The position numbers and the translations under genes are program-made. DNA of 20,293 nucleotides from JBDTMC01 sp039934475 (GTDB taxonomy: Bacteria > Acidobacteriota > Terriglobia > Bryobacterales > Bryobacteraceae), in NCBI GenBank assembly GCA_039934475.1, contig JBDTMC010000091.1, forward strand, positions 1 to 20,293. The letters are read 5' to 3'. Below the pieces are notes generated by a model that ran no database searches, was not told the DNA's origin, and saw nothing but the letters and a program-made list of their open reading frames with translations. Below, one piece after another: positions 7,501 to 15,887 of this stretch (the first letter of the stretch is position 1; the number at the start of each line of letters is the position of its first letter).

Positions 7501-9312
7501 AGGAGCCGTGACAGGGTTCGCGCGCCGGAACGCCGCGAACCCTTCCTTTCCCATATACCGCTCCAACACCTTGGTGTCGGTTTCGCGTAAATCCACAATG
7601 ATCAGCCCATCCAGAACCTTTGAGAACGCCCCGTCCACATTGAATCCGGCTAGTTTCCCACCCAGCTTCAGATACTGCCGCAACAGCACTGGCACGCCCT
7701 TCTGGTCTGTCTCGATATCGGCCACCATTGCCGACAACTCGTCGATACTGCATACGCTGGGGGCCGCTGCCGCTTCTTCCCAGCCTTTCACCTTCTGCCG
7801 CCGGAACGGAGTGCGAGGCTTCACCATCTCCGCCACATCGGTTCGCTGCAATTGCTCCTTCAGATACTGCACAATCAGCTGCCGCGACGCTCCGGTATAG
7901 TCGTTACTGATACTAACCGGACCAAATAACACATGGTAGCGAGGGTTCTGCACCACGTACGCCGCAATGCCTTTCCAAAGCAATAACAACGGGTTGTAAC
8001 TCTTCTGATACTCAGGCCGGATAAACGACCGTCCCATCTCCAAAGCATTACCCAACCGATCGAGGAATTCGTCGCCATACGAGAACAGACTGGTCGTATA
8101 GAGACCCCTATTGCCATGCTGCCGCCGGATGCGGTCGGTAGCCCCCAAACGGTATGCTCCCGCGATCTCCCGTGATTCCCGATTCCACAGAAAGAGGTGC
8201 AGGTAGTGCGCGTCAAACGCATCCATATCCAGCGCCTTCCCCGTGCCCTCACCCGCTTGCCGGAACGAGATCTCCCGCAGTCGCGCGATCTCGCGCATCA
8301 CGTTTGGCAACTGCGGCATCGTGCCCACCAGTACGTCGAATTCTCCTGAACTGAGTAATCGCCCCTCTGGCGGCAGGGCGGCGATATCGCTTTCCAATAA
8401 CTCCACAGCAACCGCTTGAATCACCATTTTCCCGGCCGGCCGCAGCAACGGCAGCGACACGGGGAAGTGCGCCTTCTGCTCGCGATTGGCTAGCAGGTAA
8501 GTCCGACGCCGCAGATAGTCGGTTACCCCCTCGTCAGTTTCAAACTCATCGATTCGTTTGGCGGAGATGGCGCTACCAATGGAGAACCGCAGCGTGCTGT
8601 CTTGTTTGTTCAACAGCTCGTGCGGCAGCATCGCCGTTCGCAACCGCGGGTGGATCATACCTGCCAGGTGAAACAAGGGGCTGTTGCCGCCGCGGAAGTA
8701 GATGGGGAGCGCCGCCGCTTTCGAAATTCGCAGTATCCGACCGATCGTCCGGCTCCACATCGGGTCCGTGATCGACCGCCGGTTCATATCTAAGTGCGAT
8801 ACCTCGCCAGCGGGGAAAACCACCACCATGCCACCCGCCTGTAAGTGCTTCAGCGTGTCCTTCAGCCCTCGCAGATTCGCGCGCGTGGAGTCCTCCGTTC
8901 CAAACGGATCCACCATGATTAAGTGCTCGCGCAGTTCGGGAATGATGGCCAGCATCTGGTTGGCCATAAACTTCACATCGGGCCGCACACTCATCAGCAG
9001 GGTTGCCAGCACGGCACCCTCGATCATCCCGAACGGGTGGTTCGCTACTACCACCACGGGTCCCTTCGCAGGAATGCGTTCGCGGTCCCTCTCGTCCAGC
9101 TTCATCTCGACATTTAGACTCGCCAGGAGCTTCTCGCAGAATGACTGGTCGCCTGGGGAGCCGTGAATGGCCGCGTATAGCTCATCCATGCGATTGAGCG
9201 AGAGGACCTTCTGAATCGCGTCCGCGAGGGGTACGGGCACGGTGGGGGGAATCAACCGCTGCAACTCCCGCGAGAAGAGGGCAGTCGGCTTGTACTCACG
9301 ATCCTGGCGCAT
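7489..9312 (-). CDS. Two-domain acyltransferase, OlsF-like (lysophospholipid-type acyltransferase + OlsB-like N-acyltransferase)
   Basis: A 607-aa protein with two acyltransferase regions. Residues ~80-290 are a PlsC/lysophospholipid-type domain: VVVVANHPFGMIEG (from 86, with catalytic-type His92) and, further on, VVVFPAGEVS, the counterpart of the 'FPEGTRS' motif. Residues ~320-530 resemble the GNAT-like OlsB/hemolysin acyltransferase: FDVLVGTMPQLPNVMREIARLR, IAGAYRLG, LEMGRSFIRPEYQKSYNPLLLLWKGI. The same order is known for OlsF, a bifunctional enzyme making ornithine lipids. The expected product is therefore an acyl-amino-acid membrane lipid made at the inner face of the cytoplasmic membrane. 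The start at ATG 9312 has an AGGAG three bases upstream. The amino acid acylated cannot be told from sequence. Confidence 0.82.
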   Translation of the reverse strand: MRQDREYKPTALFSRELQRLIPPTVPVPLADAIQKVLSLNRMDELYAAIHGSPGDQSFCEKLLASLNVEMKLDERDRERIPAKGPVVVVANHPFGMIEGAVLATLLMSVRPDVKFMANQMLAIIPELREHLIMVDPFGTEDSTRANLRGLKDTLKHLQAGGMVVVFPAGEVSHLDMNRRSITDPMWSRTIGRILRISKAAALPIYFRGGNSPLFHLAGMIHPRLRTAMLPHELLNKQDSTLRFSIGSAISAKRIDEFETDEGVTDYLRRRTYLLANREQKAHFPVSLPLLRPAGKMVIQAVAVELLESDIAALPPEGRLLSSGEFDVLVGTMPQLPNVMREIARLREISFRQAGEGTGKALDMDAFDAHYLHLFLWNRESREIAGAYRLGATDRIRRQHGNRGLYTTSLFSYGDEFLDRLGNALEMGRSFIRPEYQKSYNPLLLLWKGIAAYVVQNPRYHVLFGPVSISNDYTGASRQLIVQYLKEQLQRTDVAEMVKPRTPFRRQKVKGWEEAAAAPSVCSIDELSAMVADIETDQKGVPVLLRQYLKLGGKLAGFNVDGAFSKVLDGLIIVDLRETDTKVLERYMGKEGFAAFRRANPVTAPLPS

Positions 9313-9396
9313 ATACTCCTGAATACCCGAACCCCATCAATTCGAATTGAATGGGACGTAAATAATTCGTGAATATACTAAAAACGCCTAAACGCC

Positions 9397-9411
9397 AGCC
9401 CTCGCGGGGCT
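9397..9411 (-). terminator. Candidate terminator hairpin after the 301-aa gene
   Basis: Just downstream of the TAA of the 9413-10318 gene, AGCCC and GGGCT pair around a 5-base loop (one more C-G pair outside). A GTTTTT run follows on the minus strand, but about 12 bases later, so it is weaker than a classical intrinsic terminator. Confidence 0.4.
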
Positions 9412-9412
9412 G

Positions 9413-10318
9413 TTACAACTTCTCGGTTAGCGTCACTGGTTCCCTCAAACGGAACGGAATCCGCGTTTCCACTGGAATCTTAACCGCCTTGCCGCGAGTA
9501 GCCAAAACGCCACCTGTTCCAGCGCCGCCGCCTAGCACCGCACCAATCGCGGCGCCCTTGCCGCCGCCCGCAATCGCGCCGATCGCCGCGCCGATTCCCG
9601 CTGCAGCGCCGACCTTCGCAGCATCGCCCTTTGCTCCGGATTCCCCGGACTTCTCCCACGAATCGGTCACCAGCCTTAGCGTTTGACCATCGGCGGTGTG
9701 TAGACTCAGCAATTCAACCGCAAGGTTCGACAATCCCTTGATCCGTCCAGCCTCCTTCGCGGCCACAATCCGGCCTTCTACTCTCGCTCCCCTCTCGGCG
9801 ATCACAAACCCCTGCACAACCAGCGGCTTGTCCAAAACAGCGGAGAACGCATCGCCGGTTGAGTTCTTATCGCTCGACAACGCCTCCTGCATCCTGACAT
9901 TGATCACTGTCCCCTCCGGAATGGTCACCGTGTTCGGCTGCTGCGGCGGCGGGGGAGGCGGCTGATAAGCTGGCGCTTCTGGCGCCGGAGGAGGCTCGTT
10001 CTTCGCCACCGTTGTCTCGGCCGGCCTTTGCTCCACAGGAGTGCCAGCGGCCGGTGCGGGAGTATCGTTCTTTGCCACCGTCTTGGAGGGAGTCGAGTGC
10101 TGTTTCACCGGCGCGGACTGGGGCCGTTCGATCACCGGTTCAGGCTCGGCGGCCTTCGGGGTCTCTACTACTTCCGAAGGCGGCGCGCTGGCGGTCTCCG
10201 TCACCGGGTTCTGTACTTGAGCAACCTCCGTCGCGGGTCCGCTCTGCCGTTTCACTACAAAAAAGGCGATCCCTCCGGCCAGCACCAAGCCCGCCAGAAA
10301 GCCAATGAGAGTCTTCAT
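9413..10318 (-). CDS. Membrane-anchored Pro-rich and Gly-rich protein, unknown function
   Basis: A 301-aa protein with an N-terminal membrane anchor or uncleaved signal (MKTLIGFLAGLVLAGGIAFFVV), then a low-complexity Pro/Ala/Glu linker to about residue 130 including a poly-Pro run. A beta-rich domain follows (about 130-220: VTIPEGTVINVRMQEALSS, FVIAERGARVEGRIVAA, VELLSLHTADGQTLRLVTD). A Gly/Ala repeat segment (about 230-275, GIGAAIGAIAGGGKGAAIGA) resembles a glycine zipper, and the end reads IPVETRIPFRLREPV. The beta part, 'ipeGT.i.vrm...lss...GD.f.a.l..pl', resembles a recurrent acidobacterial secreted domain with no known activity. A cell-envelope role is inferred. A strong GGGAGGAG lies two bases before the ATG. 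Divergent from dusB with a 96-base gap. Confidence 0.75.
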   Translation of the reverse strand: MKTLIGFLAGLVLAGGIAFFVVKRQSGPATEVAQVQNPVTETASAPPSEVVETPKAAEPEPVIERPQSAPVKQHSTPSKTVAKNDTPAPAAGTPVEQRPAETTVAKNEPPPAPEAPAYQPPPPPPQQPNTVTIPEGTVINVRMQEALSSDKNSTGDAFSAVLDKPLVVQGFVIAERGARVEGRIVAAKEAGRIKGLSNLAVELLSLHTADGQTLRLVTDSWEKSGESGAKGDAAKVGAAAGIGAAIGAIAGGGKGAAIGAVLGGGAGTGGVLATRGKAVKIPVETRIPFRLREPVTLTEKL

Positions 10319-10414
10319 AACTCCTCCCGTTCTCTATACTTCAACATACGTCTTCCGCTGTCGTCGCGTTTCAGCGGCCCGCTCGCCGGCGTTGGTACCA
10401 TGTAGAGAAGAGAG

Positions 10415-11425
10415 ATGACGGCTTTCCCCCAAATTTTGAGCATTGGCCCTGTCTCCGTGCGCCCTGCCACCGTGCTTGCACCGATGGCTGGCGTCACGGA
10501 CACGGTCTTCCGCCGGCTAATCCGTAACCAGGGCGGTTGCGGACTAATCATGACCGAGTTCACCAGCTCTCATGGCGTAGTCAAGAAACGCCAGATGAGC
10601 AAGAAAGCCTTCGACTATCTCTACTTCGAGCCTGAGGAACACCCGATCTCCGCCCAGTTGTTCGGGTCTGATCCGCAGATCATGGCCGAAGCGGCTCGCG
10701 TCTGCGAGGAACTCGGTTTCGACGCCGTGGATATCAACTTCGGCTGCCCGGTGAAGAAAGTGGTTACGTGCAATGGCGGCTCCGGTTGCTTGCGCGATCT
10801 GCCTCTGGTCGAGCGCATCTTGCGGTCAGTCCGCGCCGCCATCACTGTGCCGCTCACGATGAAATTCCGCTCCGGCTGGAATGATCGCGAACTCGTCCAC
10901 GTTCAGATGGCAAAGATGGCCGAGGATTGTGGTCTCAACGCAATCGCTCTCCATCCACGCACGCGCGAACAAGGCTACGCCGGCGCCGCCGATTGGACGC
11001 GCATCGCGGATATCAAAGCCGCCGTTAGAATCCCGGTCATCGGCAACGGCGATGTCAACACGCCGCAGGATGCGGTTCGTATGGTGGCAGAAACCGGCTG
11101 TGATGCCGTGATGATTGGCCGGGCGGCGTCCTCGAATCCGTGGATCTTCCGCCAGATCGCCGAGTACGTTGAAACTGGCGCCTTCTTCGTTCCCACCCAG
11201 GAAGACCGTTACGATATCATGCGGACTTACTACTCCATGCTCATCGAACGGCGTCCGCTCGACGTGGCCGGCAAGATGAAACAGTTCGCCACCTATTTCA
11301 CGCACGGCATCCGCAACGGTACCAAGCTTCGTGTCGCCATTTATCATGCGCGCGAGCCGCACCAGATTCTCAACCTGGTGGACAACTTCTTCCAGAATGA
11401 GCTGGAACTGAAGATCCCCGCCTGA
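10415..11425 (+). CDS. dusB: tRNA-dihydrouridine synthase, DusB-like
   Basis: A 336-aa flavin enzyme that reduces uridine to dihydrouridine in the D-loop of tRNA. The N-terminus has the FMN-binding VLAPMAGVTDTVFR (20-33). The family signature is VDINFGCPVKKV (105-116), with the conserved Cys111 that is proposed as the active-site acid. LTMKFRSGW and ALHPRTREQGYAG follow, then IPVIGNGDV and GCDAVMIGRAASSNPWIF for FMN phosphate binding. Length and order are normal for DusB. GAAGAGAG precedes the ATG. The rnhA gene starts 13 bases downstream, and nadD overlaps rnhA, so the three probably form an operon. The Dus subtype (B rather than A or C) rests on general resemblance. Confidence 0.93.
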   Translation: MTAFPQILSIGPVSVRPATVLAPMAGVTDTVFRRLIRNQGGCGLIMTEFTSSHGVVKKRQMSKKAFDYLYFEPEEHPISAQLFGSDPQIMAEAARVCEELGFDAVDINFGCPVKKVVTCNGGSGCLRDLPLVERILRSVRAAITVPLTMKFRSGWNDRELVHVQMAKMAEDCGLNAIALHPRTREQGYAGAADWTRIADIKAAVRIPVIGNGDVNTPQDAVRMVAETGCDAVMIGRAASSNPWIFRQIAEYVETGAFFVPTQEDRYDIMRTYYSMLIERRPLDVAGKMKQFATYFTHGIRNGTKLRVAIYHAREPHQILNLVDNFFQNELELKIPA

Positions 11426-11438
11426 CCTCATCGCATCC

Positions 11439-11888
11439 ATGAAGAAAGTTCAGTTGATTACCGACGGTGCCTGTCTTGGCAATCCCGGGCCCGGAGGTTG
11501 GGCCTTTATCCTCCGCTACAAGGAACAAGCCCGCGAGTGTTTTGGTTCCGAACCGACCACCACTAACAACCGCATGGAACTCACCGCCGCGTTGGAAGGG
11601 CTTCGGGCCCTCAAGGTGGCCTGCGAGGTGGAGGTGGTGACTGACTCGGAATACGTCAAGAACGGCATCACGCAGTGGATCCACGGCTGGAAGCGCAAAG
11701 GCTGGAAGCGCGCCGATGGCAAGCCCGTCCTTAATAAGGACCTGTGGGAGGAACTGGATAGCGAAGTGCGCCGCCATAAGGCGGAGTGGGTCTGGACGAA
11801 AGGCCACGCCGATCACTCCGACAACAACCGCTGCGATGAACTGGCCACCACCGCGGCTCGGGAGCAAACAAAAAGCCCGTGCGCCTAG
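11439..11888 (+). CDS. rnhA: Ribonuclease HI
   Basis: A 149-aa RNase H1, which cuts the RNA strand of RNA-DNA hybrids. The four catalytic acids are all visible: D9 in ITDGACLGNPGPGGW, E47 in NNRMELTAA, D69 in VVTDSEYV and D133 in NNRCDELA, with the catalytic-loop His123 in KGHADHSDN. The basic protrusion HGWKRKGWKRADGKPV (about 82-97) is present, as in the E. coli enzyme. The final codons overlap the GTG start of nadD by 10 bases. Confidence 0.96.
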   Translation: MKKVQLITDGACLGNPGPGGWAFILRYKEQARECFGSEPTTTNNRMELTAALEGLRALKVACEVEVVTDSEYVKNGITQWIHGWKRKGWKRADGKPVLNKDLWEELDSEVRRHKAEWVWTKGHADHSDNNRCDELATTAAREQTKSPCA

Positions 11889-12448
11889 CCATCTTCGGCG
11901 GTACCTTCGACCCCATCCACAACGCCCACCTCATCGTCGGACGCGAAGCCGCCGCCCACTTCTCTCTCGACAAAGTCCTCTTCGTCACGGCTTCCCAACC
12001 GCCCCACAAATCCGGAACCGGAACCTCGTTTGACGATCGCATGGCAATGGTGGAATTGGCCTGCGCCGGCGAACCGCACTTTGAGGCTTCGCGCATTGAA
12101 GCCGGTAACCGCAAGAGCTATTCCTTCGACACCATCGAACGGGTGAAAGCGAAACTCGCCCTCGACGATCGCCTCTTCTTCCTCATTGGGGCCGATGCCT
12201 TCGCCGAAATCGGCACCTGGTACCGTGCGCTACAGGTCATCGAATCGGTAGAGTTTATCGTCGTCACCCGTCCCGGCCATACCTACGCCACCCCGTCCGG
12301 CGCCCGCGTTCATCGCCTCAATACCCTGGCGCTGCCCGTGTCGTCGTCTGAGATCCGCGAAAAACTGGCTGCCGGGGAGCCTGTTCACGAACTCCCTCCA
12401 CCCGTTCTGGACTACATTCACGAGCGCGGGCTGTACGCCGTCCGCTAG
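11879..12448 (+). CDS. nadD: Nicotinate-nucleotide adenylyltransferase
   Basis: A 189-aa enzyme that joins nicotinate mononucleotide to AMP in NAD synthesis. The nucleotidyltransferase signature GGTFDPIHNAHL is at residues 7-18 (HxxH with His14 and His17), FFLIGADAFAEIGTWYRA is the substrate-binding part typical of NadD, and VSSSEIREKL near the C-terminus is the second ATP-binding motif. The start is GTG 11879, inside rnhA, because the GGTFDP loop must follow only a short strand (MRLAIF). Coupled translation with rnhA is likely. Confidence 0.95.
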   Translation: MRLAIFGGTFDPIHNAHLIVGREAAAHFSLDKVLFVTASQPPHKSGTGTSFDDRMAMVELACAGEPHFEASRIEAGNRKSYSFDTIERVKAKLALDDRLFFLIGADAFAEIGTWYRALQVIESVEFIVVTRPGHTYATPSGARVHRLNTLALPVSSSEIREKLAAGEPVHELPPPVLDYIHERGLYAVR

Positions 12449-12450
12449 AA

Positions 12451-12468
12451 GATATCGCTCGTGATATC
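12451..12468. repeat. GATATC dyad upstream of the epimerase-like gene
   Basis: Two GATATC hexamers separated by six bases lie directly after the nadD stop and 51 bases before the next gene. It could be a regulator site or a weak hairpin. A TTGACT follows at 12471, but no good -10 box is at the right distance. Confidence 0.3.
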
Positions 12469-12519
12469 CTTTGACTGGCAATCGATACTTCACCCCCCGA
12501 TCTAGGAGGATTTACAACC

Positions 12520-13479
12520 GTGCGTGTTGGCGTATTCACCCCGTTGCTTTCGCAACTCCCCTTGGAAAAGGTTCTCGACAAACTCAAGACGCTGGGCATC
12601 AGCACCGTGGAACTTGGCACCGGCAATTATCCCGGCGATCCCCACTGCAAGCTCTCCATGCTCGACAACCCGGCCGAACTTGAGGCCTTCCAGAATCTCC
12701 TCAGCGACTATGGCGTGTCCATCTCCGCTCTCTCCAGTCATGGCAACCCGCTCCACCCGGACAAGGCGGTAGCCAAGGCCTATCAGGAAACGTCCAAGAA
12801 GACTATCCGCCTCGCTCAAAAGCTCGGCGTGCCTATGGTCATCGATTTCTCCGGTTGCCCTGGTGACTGCGAAACCGCAAAATATCCGAACTGGGTTACC
12901 TGCCCGTGGCCGCCCGAGTATCTCGATGTGTTGGCCTGGCAGTGGGAGAAAGTGGCCACTCCCTATTGGAGCGAGCACGGCAAGTTCGCCGCTGACCACG
13001 GTGTGAAAGTCGCCGTGGAAATGCACCCCGGCTTCATCGCCTACAGTCCGGAGACCATGCTCCAGTTGCGCGACATCGGCGGATCCGCCGTCGGTTGTAA
13101 CTACGATCCCAGTCACATGTTCTGGCAAGGAATCGATCCGATCAAAGCGATCCGTGTCCTCGGCGATTCCATCTTCCACGTTCACGCTAAAGACACTCAG
13201 ATCTACGACTACAACCTGCCTCGCACGGGCGTTCTCGACACCAAGAAGTACACCGACGAAAAGAACCGCGCCTGGATCTTCCGCACCTGCGGCTACGGTC
13301 ACGACGCCGAATGGTGGAAGGAATTCATCTCCACCCTCCGCATGTACAACTATGACTACGTCCTCTCCATTGAACACGAAGACTCTCTGATGTCGCCCGA
13401 AGAAGGCCTCACCAAGGCCGCCACCTTCCTCAATAGCATCATTATCAAGGAACAGGCCGCCGCGGCCTGGTGGGTGTAA
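12520..13479 (+). CDS. Sugar phosphate isomerase/epimerase family protein
   Basis: A 319-aa TIM-barrel protein of the xylose isomerase-like (AP endonuclease 2) superfamily. Visible barrel strands with metal-type residues include GISTVELGTGNYPGD, VSISALSSHGNPLHP, VKVAVEMHPGFIAYSPETM (Glu and His), GCNYDPSHMFWQG (Asp and His), IFHVHAKDTQ and VLSIEHEDSLMSPEEG (Glu near the C-terminus), matching the pattern of divalent-metal ligands in this fold. The substrate cannot be read from sequence; relatives act on sugars, inositols or hydroxypyruvate. The start is GTG 12520, with TAGGAGGA ten bases upstream. A GATATC dyad lies in the 71-base gap before it. Confidence 0.88.
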   Translation: MRVGVFTPLLSQLPLEKVLDKLKTLGISTVELGTGNYPGDPHCKLSMLDNPAELEAFQNLLSDYGVSISALSSHGNPLHPDKAVAKAYQETSKKTIRLAQKLGVPMVIDFSGCPGDCETAKYPNWVTCPWPPEYLDVLAWQWEKVATPYWSEHGKFAADHGVKVAVEMHPGFIAYSPETMLQLRDIGGSAVGCNYDPSHMFWQGIDPIKAIRVLGDSIFHVHAKDTQIYDYNLPRTGVLDTKKYTDEKNRAWIFRTCGYGHDAEWWKEFISTLRMYNYDYVLSIEHEDSLMSPEEGLTKAATFLNSIIIKEQAAAAWWV

Positions 13480-13490
13480 CTCTCTCCGGA

Positions 13491-13516
13491 AGGGCCGTTC
13501 CCCTGTGGGCGGCCCT
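13491..13516 (+). terminator. Hairpin between the epimerase-like and dioxygenase genes
   Basis: AGGGCCG (13491-13497) pairs perfectly with CGGCCCT (13510-13516) around a 12-base loop that holds a further CCC/GGG pair. There is no T tract, so it is either a weak terminator or an mRNA-end structure. Confidence 0.4.
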
Positions 13517-13530
13517 ATTCCCATCGCTAA

Positions 13531-14328
13531 ATGTCTCTCTTGATGCCCGCCCTCTTCCTGGGGCATGGAAATCCGATGAATGCGCTGCTGCGAAACGCAT
13601 ACAGCGAGGGATGGGCAGCACTGGGACTTTCCCTGCCTCGTCCCAAGGCAATCCTATCGATTTCCGCGCACTGGTATGTCGCCGGCGCAGCCGTCACTAT
13701 CAATACCGCGCCCCGCACCATCCACGACTTCGGAGGCTTTCCCGAAGAGCTGTACCGCGTGCAATACCCCGCGCCGGGCGATCCCGTCCTTGCGCGCCGC
13801 ATCCAGCACTTACTTGCTCCGATCGCAGTCGATCTCTCAGAGGAATGGGGACTCGACCACGGGACATGGTCCGTCTTGTGCCATCTTTTTCCCGCCGCCG
13901 ATATCCCCGTTGTCCAGGTCAGTATCGACTACACACGCACCGCCAGCTACCACTATGAAATCGGCCGTCGCCTCGCCGTGCTGCGCGAGGAAGGCGTCCT
14001 CATCCTTGGCAGTGGCAACCTCGTCCACAATCTGCGCGCCTACGGCTGGGGCAAACCGGTGGAACCCTACCCCTGGGCCGTCGAGTTTGAAGATCGTGCC
14101 CGTCAACTACTCCTTGCCTCCGACTACGCCCCGCTGATTGCGTATGGAAAACTTGGCACTAGCGCGGCTCTCTCCATCCCCACGCCAGACCATTATTTGC
14201 CTCTCCTCTACGTACTCGGAGCCGCCGCCCCGGGCGACGCCATCAGCTTCCCGATTGAAGGCATCGAGGGTGGTTCTATCTCAATGCTCGCCGTACGCCT
14301 CGGGTCAGACACCCAAGCCGGCGCGTAG
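13531..14328 (+). CDS. DODA-type class III extradiol dioxygenase (YgiD-like)
   Basis: A 265-aa member of the YgiD/DODA family of metal-dependent extradiol ring-opening dioxygenases (LigB fold). Family hallmarks are ALFLGHGNPMNAL near the start (His12), ILSISAHWYV (His47), TIHDFGGFPEELYRVQYPAPG (His65), WGLDHGTWSVLCHLFP (His110) and GSGNLVHNLRAYGW (His166); several of these His bind the metal and substrate. E. coli YgiD is reported as a 4,5-DOPA dioxygenase; the natural substrate here is unknown. The start could be ATG 13531 or ATG 13543, the latter giving the usual MPALFLGHG; neither has a clear Shine-Dalgarno. Confidence 0.9.
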   Translation: MSLLMPALFLGHGNPMNALLRNAYSEGWAALGLSLPRPKAILSISAHWYVAGAAVTINTAPRTIHDFGGFPEELYRVQYPAPGDPVLARRIQHLLAPIAVDLSEEWGLDHGTWSVLCHLFPAADIPVVQVSIDYTRTASYHYEIGRRLAVLREEGVLILGSGNLVHNLRAYGWGKPVEPYPWAVEFEDRARQLLLASDYAPLIAYGKLGTSAALSIPTPDHYLPLLYVLGAAAPGDAISFPIEGIEGGSISMLAVRLGSDTQAGA

Positions 14329-14389
14329 AATTCTTGCTCGCGAGGGTTTGGACCGCGGCAGTCACCAATTCGCCCGCCGGCAAAAGTAG

Positions 14390-14416
14390 TTAAGGATAAG
14401 AAGGCCCTGTTATACT
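14390..14416 (+). promoter_or_regulatory. Candidate promoter of the SagB-type gene
   Basis: A -10 box TATACT (14411-14416) lies 19 bases before the ATG at 14436; a poor -35 (TTAAGG, 14390-14395) is 15 bases further up. The 107-base gap after the dioxygenase gene supports an independent promoter. Confidence 0.4.
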
Positions 14417-14435
14417 GTGAACCGAAGGCTGGAAC

Positions 14436-15089
14436 ATGAAAAAGACAACCGCCGACCGCTCCACGCCGCCGGTCACCATTCCGTTCAACCCCGGGCCAGA
14501 GATCGTTCTGCCCACGCCCAACTTAAGCAGTCACCACTCGCTCGAGGCCTGCCTCCTCGCCCGCCGCTCCAGGAGAGACTACTCCGCTGCCCCCATCTCA
14601 CTCGTTGAGACCGCCCAACTCCTCTGGGCTTCCCAAGGCGTCACCGGACTCGGTGGCTTGCGCACCGCTCCCTCCGCCGGAGCCCTCTACCCGCTCCGCA
14701 CTTACCTGATCGCAGGCAACATCGAAGCCCTACCCGCCGGCATATATCGTTACCAGCCGGATAGCCACACCCTCAAGACCGTCGGCCTCGGCGACCGCCG
14801 CGACAGTCTGGCCCTTGCCGCCATGAACCAGCAATGCGCCCGCGAGGCAGCCCTCGCTGTCTTGTTTGCGGCGAATTACTTTCAATCCAGCCGCGAATTC
14901 GGCGCCGCCGCCCCCCGCCTCGCCCTTCTTGAGGCCGGCCATGCCGCGCAAAACTTCTGTCTTCAGGCAACTTGCCTCGACTTAGGGGTAATCACACTCG
15001 GCAAGTTTGAGCCCGACCTCCTCCGCGCAGCTCTCGATCTTCCGGATAAGGAGGACCCGCTCTACCTCGTCGTTGCCGGCCGCAAGTAG
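14436..15089 (+). CDS. SagB/ThcOx-type nitroreductase family oxidoreductase
   Basis: A 217-aa flavin-dependent oxidoreductase of the nitroreductase superfamily, SagB/ThcOx branch. It shows the FMN-binding start SLEACLLARRSRRDYSAAPISL, the segment LLWASQGVTG, then RTAPSAGALYPLRTYLIAG (the typical R-x-x-PSaGa-YP motif), YRYQPDSHTL, GHAAQNFCLQATCLDLG, and the C-terminal LYLVVAGRK. SagB-like enzymes oxidise azolines in peptide toxins, but many stand-alone members, like this one without SagC/SagD partners nearby, have unknown substrates. It has no signal peptide. Its TAG stop touches the stop of the convergent gene (TAG|CTA) with no gap. Confidence 0.9.
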   Translation: MKKTTADRSTPPVTIPFNPGPEIVLPTPNLSSHHSLEACLLARRSRRDYSAAPISLVETAQLLWASQGVTGLGGLRTAPSAGALYPLRTYLIAGNIEALPAGIYRYQPDSHTLKTVGLGDRRDSLALAAMNQQCAREAALAVLFAANYFQSSREFGAAAPRLALLEAGHAAQNFCLQATCLDLGVITLGKFEPDLLRAALDLPDKEDPLYLVVAGRK

Positions 15090-15887
15090 CTATTCGCCAA
15101 CGCTTGCTCCCAGTGCGACTGGCGCTGCCGTGCCCAGCATCTCGACGCTCGCCACCTTGTCGATCACCGAGACGGGATCCCGCGGCTCCATTGTTAGTTC
15201 CAGTCGCCCCGCTGCCTGGAATGTGAGGTGCACCATTGCCGTGCCGCCGGCAAGGTTCGTCGAACTGCCTGCAAAAGCGATGCGGGAGAGTTCAGACCGG
15301 GTGCCGAAGTCCCCCGCTGAGACGGCAATCGATGCGGCGTTGAACGTCTCAACAAGCTTCCCCGCGCTCATCAGAACCATCGCCAGCAATAGGGATGACC
15401 ACCGCTCGGCGTCAGCCGGCGTCGCCGCCAGCACATCGGCAAAAAAGGCTTGAGTGAACTCCTGCGTCCCGTAGATGCCGCCGAAACTGTAATCGACGCG
15501 TAGCAAACTTGCGGTATCGAGTTTGCTTGTCCCTTGCGTCGTCAGTGCGATCGCCGGAGCCTTTGCGTCCAGGGAGTAATCGTCCCCCTCCACCAGGCTC
15601 GCTCGTCGCTCTTCCGGTTTGCCGGCGTCGTAAATCGCCCTGCATTGCACAGTGCCGGCCAGTGGAGTCCGGTCCAACGGATAACTCTTTGCCCCTTTTA
15701 CGGTCGGGATCTCCAGTTGGATCGCCCGTGGTCGCACTTCGCTCGACAGATCTCCTCGCGTCGCCGTGAGGTCGCCCGGATAGAGCGCGACTTGCGGAGG
15801 CACGCCGCCCGCCATGGCGCCCACCGTGATATCCGGGAAGCCGCCAGGTTTCATCTTGGTGATCTGATCCAGCAAGCGGGTAATCAT
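15090..15887 (-). CDS. Protein of unknown function, possibly from a phage-tail-like cluster
   Basis: A 265-aa soluble protein with no signal peptide and no motif I recognise. It opens MITRLLDQITKMKPGGFPDI, and holds beta-rich stretches such as RPRAIQLEIPTVKGAKSYPLDRTPLAGTV and ASLVEGDDYSLDAKAPAIALTT, the latter like the 'll.G.DYtvd...i.l' strand pairs found in structural phage and tail-like proteins. Its ATG overlaps the stop of an upstream 59-aa coiled-coil gene (ATGA) and GGAG lies seven bases ahead, so the two are coupled. A tail-related role is only a suggestion from this arrangement and strand pattern. Confidence 0.6.
   Translation of the reverse strand: MITRLLDQITKMKPGGFPDITVGAMAGGVPPQVALYPGDLTATRGDLSSEVRPRAIQLEIPTVKGAKSYPLDRTPLAGTVQCRAIYDAGKPEERRASLVEGDDYSLDAKAPAIALTTQGTSKLDTASLLRVDYSFGGIYGTQEFTQAFFADVLAATPADAERWSSLLLAMVLMSAGKLVETFNAASIAVSAGDFGTRSELSRIAFAGSSTNLAGGTAMVHLTFQAAGRLELTMEPRDPVSVIDKVASVEMLGTAAPVALGASVGE

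Noticed and set aside
10826..11440. Minus-strand frame of 204 aa opposite dusB
   Set aside because: Antisense shadow of a clearly conserved gene.
12502..13566. Long minus-strand frame of 354 aa opposite the epimerase-like gene
   Set aside because: Codon-complement shadow; the plus-strand frame has family motifs and a ribosome binding site, the minus frame has neither.
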